A stretch of DNA of 64,000 nt from Maritimibacter sp. HL-12 (GCF_900177545.1 NZ_FXBQ01000001.1:124001-188000); one strand, 5' to 3'. Positions 36,245 through 47,371 are shown, counted from the stretch's first letter. Program-made: numbers and translations. The notes: generated from the sequence alone by a model not told the origin.

Positions 36245-37720
36245 TCAGCCCCTGGCTTTCGGGCTTGGCTTGCCGAGGTGCTTGCGCAGCCGCGAAGGGG
36301 TGGACTTCTTCTTGTCCTTGTAGGGGTTCTTGTCGGCCTGGCTGCGCATGTAGAGCCGGATCGGCGTCCCCGGCATGTCAAAGTCGTCGCGCAAGCCATT
36401 GACAAGATAGCGCGAATAGCTTTCCGGAAGCTTTTCCGGATGGGAACACATCACCACGAAACCGGGCGGCCTAGTCTTGACCTGCGTCATGTAGCGCAGC
36501 CGGATCCGCCGCCCGCCAGGGGCCGGCGGCGGGTGCGCGGCCACCATGCCTTCAAGCCAGCGGTTGAGGCGCGCGGTGGACACGCGGGCGTTCCAGGTCT
36601 GATGCGCGCGCAGCACCGCGGCGTGAAGCCGGTCGAGCCCCTTGCCGGTCTTGGCGGAAACGGTGACCAGCGGCGCGCCGCGCAACTGCGGCAACAGCCG
36701 CTCGAAGGCCTCGCGCAAGGCGGCGATCTTGGCGTTCTTCTCCGGCTCGGCATCCCACTTGTTGACCGCCACCACCACCGCCCGGCCTTCGCGCTCGGCA
36801 AGGTCGGCAATCCGCAGATCCTGGCTTTCAAACGGGATCGCGGCGTCGAGCAGCACCACCACGACCTCCGCGAACTTGACCGCGCGAAGCCCGTCGGCAA
36901 CGGAAAGTTTTTCAAGTTTTTCCTGGACTTTCGCGCGCTTCCTCATCCCCGCCGTGTCGAAGATCCGGGTTGGCGTACCGGCCCAGTCAAAGCTCAGCGA
37001 GATCGCGTCGCGGGTGATGCCCGCCTCCGGCCCGGTGAGCAGCCGCTCCTCGCCGATCAGGTGGTTGATCAGCGTCGACTTGCCGGCGTTCGGACGACCC
37101 ACCACCGCCACCTGCAAAGGGCGCGCCTTGGTCGGCGTGCGCGGCGCATCCTCGTCATCCTCGTCGCTGACCGCCACATCGGTTTCCGGTGCCTCGGCCT
37201 CGATCCGGGCCGCACGTTCGGCCATTTCCGCGGCGATCGGCTCGAGCGCGGTGGCCAGCTCGGCCATGCCCTCGCCATGCTCGGCCGAGAGCCCGATCGG
37301 CTCGCCCAGCCCGAGGCCCCAGGCTTCGATCAACCCCGACTCGCCAGCCCGCCCCTCGGCCTTGTTGGCGGCAAGGATGACATGGGCGTTCTTGCGCCGC
37401 AGGATATCGGCAAAGACCTCGTCGGTGGGCAGCACGCCGGCGCGGGCGTCGATCAGGAACAGGCAGGCATCGGCCATTTCCACCGCGCGCTCGGTCAGTT
37501 TGCGCATCCGCCCCTGAAGGCTTTCGTCGGTCGCCTCTTCCAGCCCCGCGGTGTCGATCACAGTGAAGCGCAAGGCACCGAGCCGGGCCTCGCCTTCGCG
37601 CAGGTCACGGGTCACCCCGGGGGTGTCGTCGACCAGCGCGAGGCGTCTGCCGACAAGGCGGTTGAAAAGCGTGGACTTGCCCACGTTGGGCCGGCCCACG
37701 ATGGCGAGGGTGAAACTCAT
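36245..37720 (-). CDS. der: Ribosome-assembly GTPase Der (EngA)
   Basis: 491 residues with two G domains in tandem: [14 protein letters not shown] with DTAGLEEA and NKAEG in the first, and [14 protein letters not shown] with [20 protein letters not shown] and NKWD in the second. A KH-like domain and basic tail follow. Between the domains lies an acidic insert ([13 protein letters not shown]). Der acts in 50S maturation. It is transcribed after bamB with 52 bases between. Confidence 0.97.
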   Translation of the reverse strand: MSFTLAIVGRPNVGKSTLFNRLVGRRLALVDDTPGVTRDLREGEARLGALRFTVIDTAGLEEATDESLQGRMRKLTERAVEMADACLFLIDARAGVLPTDEVFADILRRKNAHVILAANKAEGRAGESGLIEAWGLGLGEPIGLSAEHGEGMAELATALEPIAAEMAERAARIEAEAPETDVAVSDEDDEDAPRTPTKARPLQVAVVGRPNAGKSTLINHLIGEERLLTGPEAGITRDAISLSFDWAGTPTRIFDTAGMRKRAKVQEKLEKLSVADGLRAVKFAEVVVVLLDAAIPFESQDLRIADLAEREGRAVVVAVNKWDAEPEKNAKIAALREAFERLLPQLRGAPLVTVSAKTGKGLDRLHAAVLRAHQTWNARVSTARLNRWLEGMVAAHPPPAPGGRRIRLRYMTQVKTRPPGFVVMCSHPEKLPESYSRYLVNGLRDDFDMPGTPIRLYMRSQADKNPYKDKKKSTPSRLRKHLGKPSPKARG

Positions 37721-37772
37721 TGGTATGTCCTCAGGCGTCAGGCAGCCCGCTTACACCCAAAGTCCGGGCGTA

Positions 37773-39143
37773 TCAACGCAGGCCGATCAACGCGCCGGTC
37801 TCGCTCATCAGCATCATCATGCCGGACACCACGATCGGGCGGCTGGCCGCACCGGCGGGCAGTTCGCTTTGGGAGAGCGCCGCGCCGTCGGCCGGGTTGA
37901 AGGCGCGCAGGATACCGTCGCCCGAGGCGATCCAGAGCCGCCCGCCCGCCAGCACCGGCCCGAAGGCGGGCCAGACCGACTTGAGCTTGCGTGGCTTGTC
38001 GGCCTTTTCGTAGCGCGGCAGCGGCACTTCCCAGACCTTGTCACCGTCGCGCGCCGAGAGCCGCACCAGCCTGGCCTCGTCATTGACGAAGAACACCGCG
38101 TCCCCCGCAACCGCCATGGTGCCCTGCGCGCCCTCGCCCGCGTCCCAGCGCAACTGGCCATCGTTCAGCCCGACCGCCACCGCCCGGCCCGACGCGTTCG
38201 CGGCATAGACCACGCCATCGGCCACCACCGGCTCGCCGGTAAAGGCCGAAAGCGCCGAGCGGCCACGCCCGGCACGGTCTCCGGCAACGCGCACGACCCA
38301 TTTCATGTCGCCATTGGCGGCGTCGACCGCCACCAGGCTCTCGTTTGACACCGGGAAGATCACGGTGTTGCCGCCAACCGCCGGGGCCGCGACGCCGGAC
38401 ACGCCGCTGAAGCTCGGCACCCCGGCGAGTCGCCAGGCGATCCGGCCGGTGTCGGCGTGGATCGCATAGGCCACCGAGGCGGCGGTCGCGACATAGACCT
38501 TGCCGCCCGCCACGGTCGGCGCACCGTTCACCGCCGCATCGAGCTTCTGGCGCCAGAGCACCTCGCCCGAGGCGGGATCGAGCGCCGCCAGTTCGCCTTG
38601 CGTGGTGGTGGCGAAGAGCTTGCCACCGCCAAGCGCGAGCCCGCCACCCATGGCGCTGCCCTCGCGCTCGCCCGGCGCGTTGATCGCGGCGGTCCAGAGC
38701 GCATCGCCGCCGATCGCATGCGCGGTGACGTTGGCATGGCTGTCCATCGTGTAGACGCGGGAGCCATCGGCCACCGGCTCGGCGGTGATGCGGAACTTGC
38801 GCTCGTTGCCCTCACCGGCATCGGACGACCACGCCACCACCGGGCTGGACGAGAATTGCGCGTGCGGCGGACGGTTCATCGCGTTGGCACCGCGCTGCGA
38901 CCAGCTTCCCACCGCCTGCACCGCGCCGAGCGACACCGGGCGCGACTGGTTTTCGAAGGCGGCGGCATCTTCCGCCGCGCGCGCGCTGGCGGCCGCCACC
39001 GCGTCGGCATCATTCACGTCGTAGCCCGGGCTGCGCAGGTCTTCCCGCATGCCGTCGAGGATCAGTTCGCGAGAACATCCCGCCGCTGCCAGAGCCAGCG
39101 TGGACACCAGCAAAAGGTTCCGCATCGCCTTGGTCTGTTTCAC
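37773..39143 (-). CDS. bamB: Outer membrane protein assembly factor BamB (PQQ-like beta-propeller)
   Basis: 456 residues. A lipoprotein signal ends in the lipobox AAGC near residue 23. The mature part is a beta-propeller with repeated LFAT..ALDPASGEVLWRQ and VVYAANASGRAVAVGLNDGQLRW blades. BamB helps BamA fold outer-membrane proteins. I used the GTG at 39143, which has GGGGG upstream; an ATG six codons in (39125) is possible. The order YfgM-like, bamB, der is conserved in Proteobacteria. Confidence 0.92.
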   Translation of the reverse strand: MKQTKAMRNLLLVSTLALAAAGCSRELILDGMREDLRSPGYDVNDADAVAAASARAAEDAAAFENQSRPVSLGAVQAVGSWSQRGANAMNRPPHAQFSSSPVVAWSSDAGEGNERKFRITAEPVADGSRVYTMDSHANVTAHAIGGDALWTAAINAPGEREGSAMGGGLALGGGKLFATTTQGELAALDPASGEVLWRQKLDAAVNGAPTVAGGKVYVATAASVAYAIHADTGRIAWRLAGVPSFSGVSGVAAPAVGGNTVIFPVSNESLVAVDAANGDMKWVVRVAGDRAGRGRSALSAFTGEPVVADGVVYAANASGRAVAVGLNDGQLRWDAGEGAQGTMAVAGDAVFFVNDEARLVRLSARDGDKVWEVPLPRYEKADKPRKLKSVWPAFGPVLAGGRLWIASGDGILRAFNPADGAALSQSELPAGAASRPIVVSGMMMLMSETGALIGLR

Positions 39144-39181
39144 GCGTTAGCCCCCCACGCTTGCTCTCTCACCCGCGCCAT

Positions 39182-39829
39182 TCAGAACGCGGTTCCGGAC
39201 GCCGTGCCGCCCAGTGCCACAATCAACTGCGAAACGCGCCGACGCAAGGCCTGGCTCGCCTCGGTATCGCTCAGAAGTGCCTCGAGCCGCGTCCGCGCGG
39301 CCTCGGTTTCCCCCAGCTCGATCTCCGCCAATGCGATCTGTTCCTCCGCGAGCACCCGGAAGGCACCGCCCGGCTCGGTCAGCGGCGTGAGCACCTCCAC
39401 GCGGGCGGCGGCATCGAGCGCACCGGGCAGCAGCGTCCGCTTGAGCTGGGCGAGATCGCGGTAGAGCGCAGGCAGGCTGTCGTCCCCGGCCAGCGCCGCA
39501 AGCCTCTGATCGGCCTCTGGCGGATCGTCGGCCACCGCCGCGGCGATCAGGGCGATCAGCGCCGCCCGGTCGCCTTCAGGCTCAAGGCTGTCGAGCGCGC
39601 CAAGGCGTGCCGTGGCATCGTCGAGTTCGACGGCGGTGAGAATCGCATCGCCCGTCGCCTCGGCCGCCGCCCGGTCGCGCGCCTTGATCCATTCGTTCGC
39701 GGTTGCGCCGCCGACGATCAGCAAGACAGCGACCACGCCGATCCAGCCGTATTTTTTCAACTGGGCATAGAGCTTGTCGCGGCGAACCTCTTCGGTCACC
39801 TCGTCGATGAAGGATTCGGGGTTGCTCAA
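39182..39829 (-). CDS. YfgM-like membrane-anchored tetratricopeptide protein
   Basis: 215 residues. NPESFIDEVTEEVRRDKLYAQLKKYGWIGVVAVLLIVGG gives a cytoplasmic N-terminus and one membrane segment (about 27-45). The rest is helical TPR-like periplasmic sequence. In E. coli YfgM joins the PpiD/Sec translocon chaperone complex. The start is TTG 39829, preceded by GGAGG eight bases upstream; an ATG in another frame lies between. Adjacent to bamB on the same strand. Confidence 0.85.
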   Translation of the reverse strand: MSNPESFIDEVTEEVRRDKLYAQLKKYGWIGVVAVLLIVGGATANEWIKARDRAAAEATGDAILTAVELDDATARLGALDSLEPEGDRAALIALIAAAVADDPPEADQRLAALAGDDSLPALYRDLAQLKRTLLPGALDAAARVEVLTPLTEPGGAFRVLAEEQIALAEIELGETEAARTRLEALLSDTEASQALRRRVSQLIVALGGTASGTAF

Positions 39830-39890
39830 GGGCCATGCCTCCGGCTGCGATTTGCCCCTCTTTAACGCGAAGCCGTGATCTTTGCCAAGA

Positions 39891-39920
39891 GTTGCGCAAA
39901 AAGTGATCCGTTCACGCAAC
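39891..39920. promoter_or_regulatory. Nested inverted repeat in the divergent YfgM-like/RND intergenic
   Basis: GTTGCG (39891-39896) and CGCAAC (39915-39920) enclose GTGA-TCCGT-TCAC (39903-39915). It lies in the 192-base gap between the divergent genes, so it could be an operator for either. No regulator gene adjoins it. Confidence 0.35.
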
Positions 39921-40021
39921 ATATGGCTATCAAGGGTATGGTCCCTGTTGAGCGCGCAGGCCGCAGCGCTTATCTGCGGGGCGAGTATCAATTTCGGGCA
40001 CTGCCCGCTCATGGGGAACCG

Positions 40022-41284
40022 ATGCGTATCATCCCGATCTTCACCGCGATCTTCGCCGCCGCCATCCTGTTCATGCTCGTGTTCGAGCGTGATACCGTGC
40101 GCGCCCTTGCGGGGCTCGCGCCCGCCGAGGCGGAGGCTTCCGACACCGCGCAATCCCGCCCCGAAGAAGGCACCGACGCGCCGCCGGACGCGGCCCCCGA
40201 CACCGGGGTTTCGGTCGTCGCCTTCGAAAGCCGGGCGCGCGAGATCGACAGCGCCGTTGTGGTGCGCGGGCGGACGGAGGCGGCGCGCGCGGTCGACCTG
40301 CTGGCGGAAACCTCGGGCCGCAGCGTCGCGCCGCCGATTCCCAAGGGCACGCTGGTGGCCGAGGGCGACGAGCTGTGCCAGATCGACATCGGCACCCGCG
40401 CCGAGGCATTGGCCGAGGCGCGCGCGCGGTTGGCCGAGGCCGAGGCCAACGCGCCATCCGCGCAAGCCCGTGTCGCCGAGGCCGAGGCCCGGCTGGAAGA
40501 GGCCGAAACGACTCTCGGCAACACCGAAACTCTGGCCGCCGGAGGGTTTGCCGCCGACACCAGGGTGATCAACGCCCGCGCCGCGATGCGCACCGCCGAA
40601 GCCGGGCTGGCCACGGCCGAGGCGGGGGCCAAGAGCGCCGCCGCCGCGATCGAAGGCGCGCGCACCGCTGTGGCCAACGCCGAGCGCGAGATCGCGCATA
40701 CCCGCATCACGGCGCCCTTCGAGGGCGTTCTGGAAACCGACACCGCCGAGCTTGGCAGCCTGCTTCAGCCCGGCGCGCTCTGTGCCCGGGTGCTCGATCT
40801 CGACCCGATCCGCCTCGTTGGCTTCGTCTCCGAGATGGATGTCGATCGGGTGGAACCGGGCGCGATGGCTGGCGCGCGGCTGACGTCGGGGCGCGAGGTC
40901 GCGGGCAAGGTCACCTTCGTGTCGCGGTCGGCCGATCCCACCACCCGCACATTCCGCGTCGAGGCCGAGGTCGCCAATCCCGATCTCGCGATCCGCGATG
41001 GGCAGGCGGCCGAAATCCTGATCCGCGCCGCCGGGCGCACCGCCCACCTGGTGCCGCAAAGCGCGCTGACGCTCGATGACGAGGGCACCCTCGGGGTGCG
41101 GCTCGCGGTGGCCGAAGCCGAGGGTGACGTTGCCCGCTTTGTCCCGGTCGAGTTGCTGCGCGACAGCAACGAGGGCGTTTTTGTCGCCGGACTGCCGGAG
41201 GTCGCCCGCGTGATCGTCGTCGGGCAGAATTACGTCGCCGACGGCGTGGCGCTCGCGGTGACGATGCAGGAGAGCGGGTCATGA
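40022..41284 (+). CDS. RND efflux periplasmic adaptor (membrane fusion protein)
   Basis: 420 residues. A single N-terminal membrane segment (about 4-22) is followed by the lipoyl half-motifs, a long Ala/Glu-rich hairpin (about 115-215, heptad-rich AEARARLAEAEANAPSAQ) and a beta-barrel (VGFVSEMDVDRVEPGAMAGARL, KVTFVSRSADPTTRTFRVEAEV). Such proteins bridge an RND pump and an outer-membrane channel. ATG 40022 follows GGGGAACC. The stop overlaps the pump start. Confidence 0.93.
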   Translation: MRIIPIFTAIFAAAILFMLVFERDTVRALAGLAPAEAEASDTAQSRPEEGTDAPPDAAPDTGVSVVAFESRAREIDSAVVVRGRTEAARAVDLLAETSGRSVAPPIPKGTLVAEGDELCQIDIGTRAEALAEARARLAEAEANAPSAQARVAEAEARLEEAETTLGNTETLAAGGFAADTRVINARAAMRTAEAGLATAEAGAKSAAAAIEGARTAVANAEREIAHTRITAPFEGVLETDTAELGSLLQPGALCARVLDLDPIRLVGFVSEMDVDRVEPGAMAGARLTSGREVAGKVTFVSRSADPTTRTFRVEAEVANPDLAIRDGQAAEILIRAAGRTAHLVPQSALTLDDEGTLGVRLAVAEAEGDVARFVPVELLRDSNEGVFVAGLPEVARVIVVGQNYVADGVALAVTMQESGS

Positions 41285-44200
41285 CCGGGATCGTCGACTG
41301 GGCCGCAGCCCGGGCACGGATGATCATCGCCTTCATCGCGCTCACGCTGGTGGCGGGGGCGGCGGCCTATGTCGGGCTGCCCAAGGAGGGTGAGCCCGAT
41401 ATCGAGATCCCCGCGCTCTTCGTCTCGGTGCCCTTCCCCGGGATTTCCGCCGAGGATGCCGAGCGCCTGCTGGTCAAGCCGATGGAAACCGAGCTGGCCG
41501 ACATTGACTCGCTCAAGAAAATCACCGGCACAGCGGCGGAAAACTATGCCGGCGTGGCGATGGAATTCGAGTTCGGCTGGGATCGGTCCAAGGTGATCGC
41601 GGATGTGCGCGACGCCATGAACAAGGTCGAGGCCAAGTTTCCCGAGGGGGCCGACAAGTATTCCGTCAACGAGATCAACTTCTCGGAGTTCCCCTTCCTC
41701 GTCGTCAACCTCACCGGCGACGTGCCCGAGCGCAGCCTCGTGCAACTGGCGCAGGAGCTTCAGCGCGAGGTCGAGGGAATCGACGCGGTTCTGGAGGCCA
41801 AGCTCACCGGCTTCCGCGAGGAGATGGTCGAGGTCACGATCGACCCGCTGCGGCTGGAAGCCTACAACGTCACCGCGGGCGAGCTGATCGACGTCATCAC
41901 CCAGAACAACCAGTTGATCGCGGCCGGCGAAGTGGTAACCGCCAGCGGCGCCAACGCGGTGAAGATCCCGTCGAGCTTCTCGGAGGTGTCCGACATCTAC
42001 GGCCTGCCGGTGAAGGTCAACGGCGACCGGGTGGTGACGCTGGGCGATCTGGCCGACATCCGCCTCACCTTCGAAGACCGCCAGGGCACCGCGCGGTTCA
42101 ACGGTGACACCACGGTTTCGTTGCAGGTGGTCAAGCGCAAGGGCTTCAACATCATCGAATCGGCGAGCTTCGTGCGCGCCGCGGTCGAAAGCGCCCGGGC
42201 CGACTGGCCGGAGGCGCTGCAGGAATCTGTGTCGGTGCAGTTCTCCAACGACAGCTCCTACCAGGTCGAGAGCATGGTGAGCCAGCTCGAAGGCTCGGTG
42301 ATCACCGCCATCGCGCTGGTGATGGTGGTGGTGCTGGCCAGCCTCGGGATGCGCTCGGCGCTGCTCGTGGGCTTTGCCATTCCCACGTCCTTCTTGCTCA
42401 CCTTCGCGCTGTTCGCGGTGCTGGGCTACGCGGTGAACAACATCGTGATGTTCGGCCTGATCCTCGCCGTGGGCATCCTCGTCGACGGGGCGATCGTGGT
42501 GGTGGAATACGCCGACAAGCGGATCAAGGATGGCGTCGGGCCGATGCATTCCTATGTCGAGGCGGCCAAGCGGATGTTCTGGCCGATCGTCAGTTCCACC
42601 GCCACCACGCTCTGCGCCTTCCTGCCGATGCTGTTCTGGCCCGGGGTGGCGGGCGAGTTCATGGAGATGCTGCCGAAGACGCTGATCTTCGTGCTCACCG
42701 CCTCGCTGGTGGTGGCGCTGGTCTACCTGCCGATCGTCGGCGGCGTCGCCGGGCGCTGGAGCCGCACCCTCGATCATGCCAGCGAAGTGCTGCGCCCGCT
42801 GCCGTGGCTGCTGCGCCTCGGCCTGTTGATCGCCGCCGCCTACGGCCTTTTCATCGCCGCGATGCAGGTGTTCAACCCCGACTACCTGTTTGCGCAAGGC
42901 AACCCGCTGCCCGCCACCGCCGCGATGCTGCTCGGGATCGCCGGCTTTGTCGTGATGGCGACGATCACCACGATCCTTGCCGACGCGGTGAAGCTGCACC
43001 GCGCGCCGAAACGGGTCGAGGCGGGCTACCGCCGCTCGGCCTTCGGCTGGTTCATGCGGGCGATCACCGGAAACCCGGTGATGCCGGTGCTCACCATACT
43101 CGCCGTGCTCGCCGTCGTCGCGACCACCTTCGTGGTCTACGGCAAGAACAACAACGGCGTTGAATTCTTCGCCGATATCGAGGCCGAGCAGGCCATCGTC
43201 TACGTCCGCGCCCGCGGCAACCTCTCGATCGAGGAGAAAGACGCGCTGGTGGCGGATGTCGAACAGGCGGTGCTAAACACCCCCGGCGTGATGAACGCCT
43301 TCGCCTTCGCCGGTGAGGGCGGGCTGAACCAGAACACCGCCGGGGCTTCCGGCCCGCGCGACCAGATCGGCCAGGTCCAGATCGAGTTGGCCACCTGGGA
43401 AGACCGGCCGGTGACGGCAACCGAGGGCCGGCTCCTCGGCTTCATCCCCTATGAGAAGCGCGACGTCGACCCGACATGGTCGGGCGGCTACGTGCTCGAC
43501 GAGATCGAGCGCCGGCTGGAAAATGTCCCCGGCGTGCGCTTCGAGATCCTGCCGGTGGCAATGGGTCCGGCCTCGGCCAAGCCGGTGCACCTGCGCCTGA
43601 AAGGCAACGACTGGGATAGTCTGATGGACGCCACCGAGGCGGCACGGGCGCGCTTCGAGAGCACCGAAGGGCTCACCGCGATCGAGGATACCCGCCCGCT
43701 GCCCGGGGTCGACTGGCAACTCGATGTCGATGTCGCCGCCGCCGGGCGCTACGGCACCAACGTCGCCACCGTGGGCGGCATGGTGCAACTCGTCACCAAC
43801 GGCCTCCTGCTCGACACCATGCGCGTCGATACCTCCGACGAGGAAATCGAGATCCGGGTTCGCCTGCCCGAGGAATCCCGCGTGCTCTCGACCCTCGACA
43901 GCCTCAAGCTGCGCACCAACGAGGGCCTTGTGCCCCTGTCGAACTTCGTCACCCGCAGCGCCGTGCCGACGCTGGCGCAGATCGACCGGGTCGACCAGCA
44001 ACGCTACTTCGACGTCAAGGCTGGCGTGGCGAGCGATCTCGTCGTGCTGCGCGAGGGCGAGAACGGCACGGCCCGGGTGATGACCGCCGCCGAGGCCGAC
44101 GCGCTGGTCGCCGAGGCCGACCCCGACACCTACAGCCGCACACCGCTGACCCCGACCGAACGCATCGACACGATCACCGAATGGCTCGACACCGCCCCCC

Positions 44201-45069
44201 TGCCCGCCGGGATCACCTGGGAATGGACCGGCGACCAGCAGGAACAGGCCGAGAGCTCGGCCTTCCTCGGGCAAGCCTTTGCCGGGGCGCTGTTCTTGAT
44301 GTTCATCATCCTGCTGGCGCAGTTCAACAGCTTCTACAACGCTGTGCTGGTGCTGCTCGCGGTTGTGCTCTCCACCACCGGAGTGCTGATCGGCATGCTG
44401 GTGATGGGGCAATCCTTCTCGATCGTGATGACCGGCACCGGCATCGTCGCGCTCGCCGGGATCGTGGTGAACAACAACATCGTGCTGATCGACACCTACC
44501 AGGAATACGCGAAGTTCATGCCCCGCGCCGAGGCCATCGCGCGCACCGCGCAAGACCGGATCCGCCCGGTGCTGCTGACCACGATCACCACCATGGCCGG
44601 CCTCGCGCCGATGATGTTCGGCCTGTCGCTCGATTTCATCGGCGGCGGCTACTCGATCGACGCCCCCGCCGCGCTGTGGTGGAAACAGCTTGCCACCGCC
44701 GTGGTCTTCGGCCTCGGCATCGCCACCGTGCTGACCCTGGTGTTCACCCCCTCGATGCTGGCGGTGCGGGTCTGGGCCGCGGCCGGGGCCTATGCCTCGC
44801 TGCGCCATCTCGCGGCGCTCACGCTCGGCAAAGACAGCCAGTCCGCGCGCGACATCGCGCTCGGGCGCAGCCTGCGCAAGACCAGCGTCGACGAGCTGGT
44901 CTGGGATTTCGACACCGTGGCCGAAGCCGATGAAGGCGAAGCCCCGCCGGATCTGACGGAAATGCGGGCCGTGCTGCGTGAGAGCGGCATCGCGGTCGAG
45001 GACGATGCGGCGGAGCGCCCGGCCGAAGGGCTCGATGCCGAAGGCAAGCCGCTCAGGGCGGCGGAGTAA
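41281..45069 (+). CDS. RND family efflux pump permease
   Basis: 1262 residues, about 200 longer than AcrB. It keeps the HAE1 layout: N-terminal helix, PN/PC porter domains, twelve membrane helices in two sets (first near 335-560, second near 1000-1160) and FGLILAVGILVDGAIVVVEY/VNNNIVLIDTYQEYAK proton-relay helices with Asp residues. A middle insert (about 490-580) adds two hydrophobic segments, and the last 120 residues are a soluble acidic tail (DDAAERPAEGLDAEGKP). No outer-membrane channel gene follows, so a TolC from elsewhere must serve. Substrate is unknown. Confidence 0.93.
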   Translation: MTGIVDWAAARARMIIAFIALTLVAGAAAYVGLPKEGEPDIEIPALFVSVPFPGISAEDAERLLVKPMETELADIDSLKKITGTAAENYAGVAMEFEFGWDRSKVIADVRDAMNKVEAKFPEGADKYSVNEINFSEFPFLVVNLTGDVPERSLVQLAQELQREVEGIDAVLEAKLTGFREEMVEVTIDPLRLEAYNVTAGELIDVITQNNQLIAAGEVVTASGANAVKIPSSFSEVSDIYGLPVKVNGDRVVTLGDLADIRLTFEDRQGTARFNGDTTVSLQVVKRKGFNIIESASFVRAAVESARADWPEALQESVSVQFSNDSSYQVESMVSQLEGSVITAIALVMVVVLASLGMRSALLVGFAIPTSFLLTFALFAVLGYAVNNIVMFGLILAVGILVDGAIVVVEYADKRIKDGVGPMHSYVEAAKRMFWPIVSSTATTLCAFLPMLFWPGVAGEFMEMLPKTLIFVLTASLVVALVYLPIVGGVAGRWSRTLDHASEVLRPLPWLLRLGLLIAAAYGLFIAAMQVFNPDYLFAQGNPLPATAAMLLGIAGFVVMATITTILADAVKLHRAPKRVEAGYRRSAFGWFMRAITGNPVMPVLTILAVLAVVATTFVVYGKNNNGVEFFADIEAEQAIVYVRARGNLSIEEKDALVADVEQAVLNTPGVMNAFAFAGEGGLNQNTAGASGPRDQIGQVQIELATWEDRPVTATEGRLLGFIPYEKRDVDPTWSGGYVLDEIERRLENVPGVRFEILPVAMGPASAKPVHLRLKGNDWDSLMDATEAARARFESTEGLTAIEDTRPLPGVDWQLDVDVAAAGRYGTNVATVGGMVQLVTNGLLLDTMRVDTSDEEIEIRVRLPEESRVLSTLDSLKLRTNEGLVPLSNFVTRSAVPTLAQIDRVDQQRYFDVKAGVASDLVVLREGENGTARVMTAAEADALVAEADPDTYSRTPLTPTERIDTITEWLDTAPLPAGITWEWTGDQQEQAESSAFLGQAFAGALFLMFIILLAQFNSFYNAVLVLLAVVLSTTGVLIGMLVMGQSFSIVMTGTGIVALAGIVVNNNIVLIDTYQEYAKFMPRAEAIARTAQDRIRPVLLTTITTMAGLAPMMFGLSLDFIGGGYSIDAPAALWWKQLATAVVFGLGIATVLTLVFTPSMLAVRVWAAAGAYASLRHLAALTLGKDSQSARDIALGRSLRKTSVDELVWDFDTVAEADEGEAPPDLTEMRAVLRESGIAVEDDAAERPAEGLDAEGKPLRAAE

Positions 45070-45520
45070 CAGCGACACACCGGCTCACGAAGCTTTGGTA
45101 ACGAGCCCGGAACAAGGATCCGGCGGGCTCTTGCCGAACCCGGTCGAAGCCGCGAGCCTGCCGGCATTCGCTTGGCGCTGGCGGCGCAAGGTTGCGCCCG
45201 CGGCCGCACGGATGGCCGCTGCCGGTCATGCCGAGGAACGGCGATGCAGGCCGAGCGCGATGCCCTCATCGAGACCGCCACAAGCGCAACCACCACCGGG
45301 GAGATCGACGCGCTGGACGCGGATCACACCGCTGCCACCAGCCGACCGGACCCGCACCGACGTCAGGGCCTGCATCGCGCGGGCAAACCGGGCCGCCGCC
45401 GATCCCAGGCCCGGTCCGCCGCCGGAAGGGATCGCAGCTTGAACGGCTGGCCGCCGAACCGGCTCCCGATTCGGTTGCAACGATGTCCACGGCAATGCCT
45501 GAACCGGCGGGGCGGTCGCC
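45070..45520. other. Gap without a supported gene, possible coding remnant
   Basis: The 451 bases between the pump and the opposing atm1-type gene have high GC. Short stretches with coding-like codon bias occur in different frames, notably the plus-strand run beginning MQAERDALIETATSATTTGE at 45244, which loses its character about 40 codons on. No full gene, tRNA or strong hairpin is visible. It may be a decayed gene. Confidence 0.4.
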
Positions 45521-47371
45521 TCACGCCGCCGCCTCGTCTTCCTCCGCTGCCTGCCGCGCCCACATCGCGGCATATTTGCCACCGCGCGCGAGCAGGTCGT
45601 CGTGGCTGCCTTCCTCGGTCACCACGCCGTTCTCCAGCACCACGATCCGGTCGGCGTCGGCAATGGTCGAGAGCCGGTGCGCGATGGTGATCACGGTGCG
45701 GCCCCGGCCCATCGCCTTCAGGCTTTCCTGGATGTCGCGCTCGGTTTCGGTGTCGAGCGCGCTGGTGGCCTCGTCGAGCAACAGGATCGGCGGGTCCTTC
45801 AGCACCGTGCGGGCAATCCCGACGCGCTGTTTCTCGCCGCCCGACAGCTTCAGCCCGCGCTCGCCCACCGTGGTATCATAGCCGTCGGGCAGGCTGACGA
45901 TGAAATCGTGGATCTTTGCCGCCCTCGCCGCCGCCTCGATCTCGGCAAAGCTCGCATCCGGCTTGCCGTAGGCGATGTTGTAGCGGATCGTATCGTTGAA
46001 CAGCACGGTATCCTGCGGCACCACGCCGATGGCATCGTGCACGCTGGCCTGGGTCACGTCGCGCAGGTCCTGCCCGTCGATCCGGATCGCCCCGCCGGTC
46101 ACGTCGTAGAACCGGAACAGCAGCCGCCCGATGGTCGACTTGCCCGAACCCGACGGGCCGACCAGCGCCACCGTCTGCCCGGCGGCCACATTCACCGAGA
46201 CCCCATGCAGGATCGGCCGCGCGGATTCGTAGCCGAAGCTCACCGCGTCGAATTCCACGTGGCCCCCGCGCACCTTGAGACCCGGCGCACCCGGCTTGTC
46301 GGTCACCTCGGCGGGTTGCTCAAGCAGGAGGAACATCTCGCCCATGTCGACCAGCGCCTGCCGGATCTCGCGATAGACCGAGCCGAGAAAATTGAGCGGC
46401 ATGGTGATCTGCACCATGTAGGCGTTGACCATGACGAAATCGCCCACCGTCAGCGCGCCTTGCTGCACCCCCCAGGCGGCCAGGATCATCACCGCCACCA
46501 GCCCCGCGGTGATGATGAAGCTTTGCCCGGCGTTGAGAAAGGCGAGCGATTGCGAGGTCTTGATCGCCGCGTGCTCGTAACCCTCCATCGAGGCATCGTA
46601 GCGCGCCGCCTCCCGCGCCTCGGCACCGAAATACTTCACCGTCTCGAAATTGAGCAGCGAATCCACAGCCTTCTGGTTCGCATCGGTATCTTGATCGTTC
46701 ATCTGCTTGCGGATCTTCACCCGCCACTCGGTGACCTGGAAGGTGAACCAGACGTAGAGCGCAATGGTGCCGACGACGACGGCCAGGTACCACACGTCAA
46801 ACAGCACGAAGAAGATCGCCGCCACCATGAACAATTCGAGAAACAGCGGCCCGATGTTGAACAGCAGGAAGCGCAGCAGGAATTCGACCCCCTTGACGCC
46901 GCGTTCCATGATCCGGCTGAGGCCGCCGGTCTTGCGGGTGATGTGGTAGCGCATCGACAGCGCGTGGATGTGCTGGAAGGTTTCCAGCGCCAGCGCCCGA
47001 AGCGCGCGTTGTGCCACCCGGGCAAAGACCGCATCGCGCAACTGCTGGAAACCGACCGCGAGAAACCGCGCCATGCCGTAGGCCACGGTGAGCCCGATCG
47101 CCCCCATGCCCAGCATCCAGGCCACGTCCACCTCGCCCTCGCCGGTCAGCTTGTCGACGGCGGCCTTGTAGACCAGCGGGGTGCCGACAGCGACGAGCTT
47201 GGCGGCAAACAGGAAGGCCATTGCGATGACCACCCGCGCCTTGATCGCGGGCTCGCCCTTCGGCCAGAGGTAGGGCACGGCGCGCCGGATCGTGCGCATC
47301 CCCTGTCCCCGGCCAGCGCCCGACACCATCGCCTCGGTCACCGTCGTTCTGCCCCCGCCGCGTTGTCGCAT
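45521..47371 (-). CDS. Atm1-type ABC half-transporter
   Basis: 616 residues. Six membrane helices (about 40-330) precede an ATPase domain with Walker [10 protein letters not shown], signature [12 protein letters not shown], Walker [13 protein letters not shown] and H-loop [37 protein letters not shown] is the glutathione-contact region typical of Atm1/ABCB7. Bacterial members export glutathione-linked or metal-thiol compounds. AGGGGCAGGC precedes ATG 47371. It works as a homodimer. Confidence 0.92.
   Translation of the reverse strand: MRQRGGGRTTVTEAMVSGAGRGQGMRTIRRAVPYLWPKGEPAIKARVVIAMAFLFAAKLVAVGTPLVYKAAVDKLTGEGEVDVAWMLGMGAIGLTVAYGMARFLAVGFQQLRDAVFARVAQRALRALALETFQHIHALSMRYHITRKTGGLSRIMERGVKGVEFLLRFLLFNIGPLFLELFMVAAIFFVLFDVWYLAVVVGTIALYVWFTFQVTEWRVKIRKQMNDQDTDANQKAVDSLLNFETVKYFGAEAREAARYDASMEGYEHAAIKTSQSLAFLNAGQSFIITAGLVAVMILAAWGVQQGALTVGDFVMVNAYMVQITMPLNFLGSVYREIRQALVDMGEMFLLLEQPAEVTDKPGAPGLKVRGGHVEFDAVSFGYESARPILHGVSVNVAAGQTVALVGPSGSGKSTIGRLLFRFYDVTGGAIRIDGQDLRDVTQASVHDAIGVVPQDTVLFNDTIRYNIAYGKPDASFAEIEAAARAAKIHDFIVSLPDGYDTTVGERGLKLSGGEKQRVGIARTVLKDPPILLLDEATSALDTETERDIQESLKAMGRGRTVITIAHRLSTIADADRIVVLENGVVTEEGSHDDLLARGGKYAAMWARQAAEEDEAAA

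Noticed and set aside
43273-45078. A 601-codon open frame antisense to the RND pump
   Set aside because: Same shadow character; no motif, and it would overlap the pump entirely.
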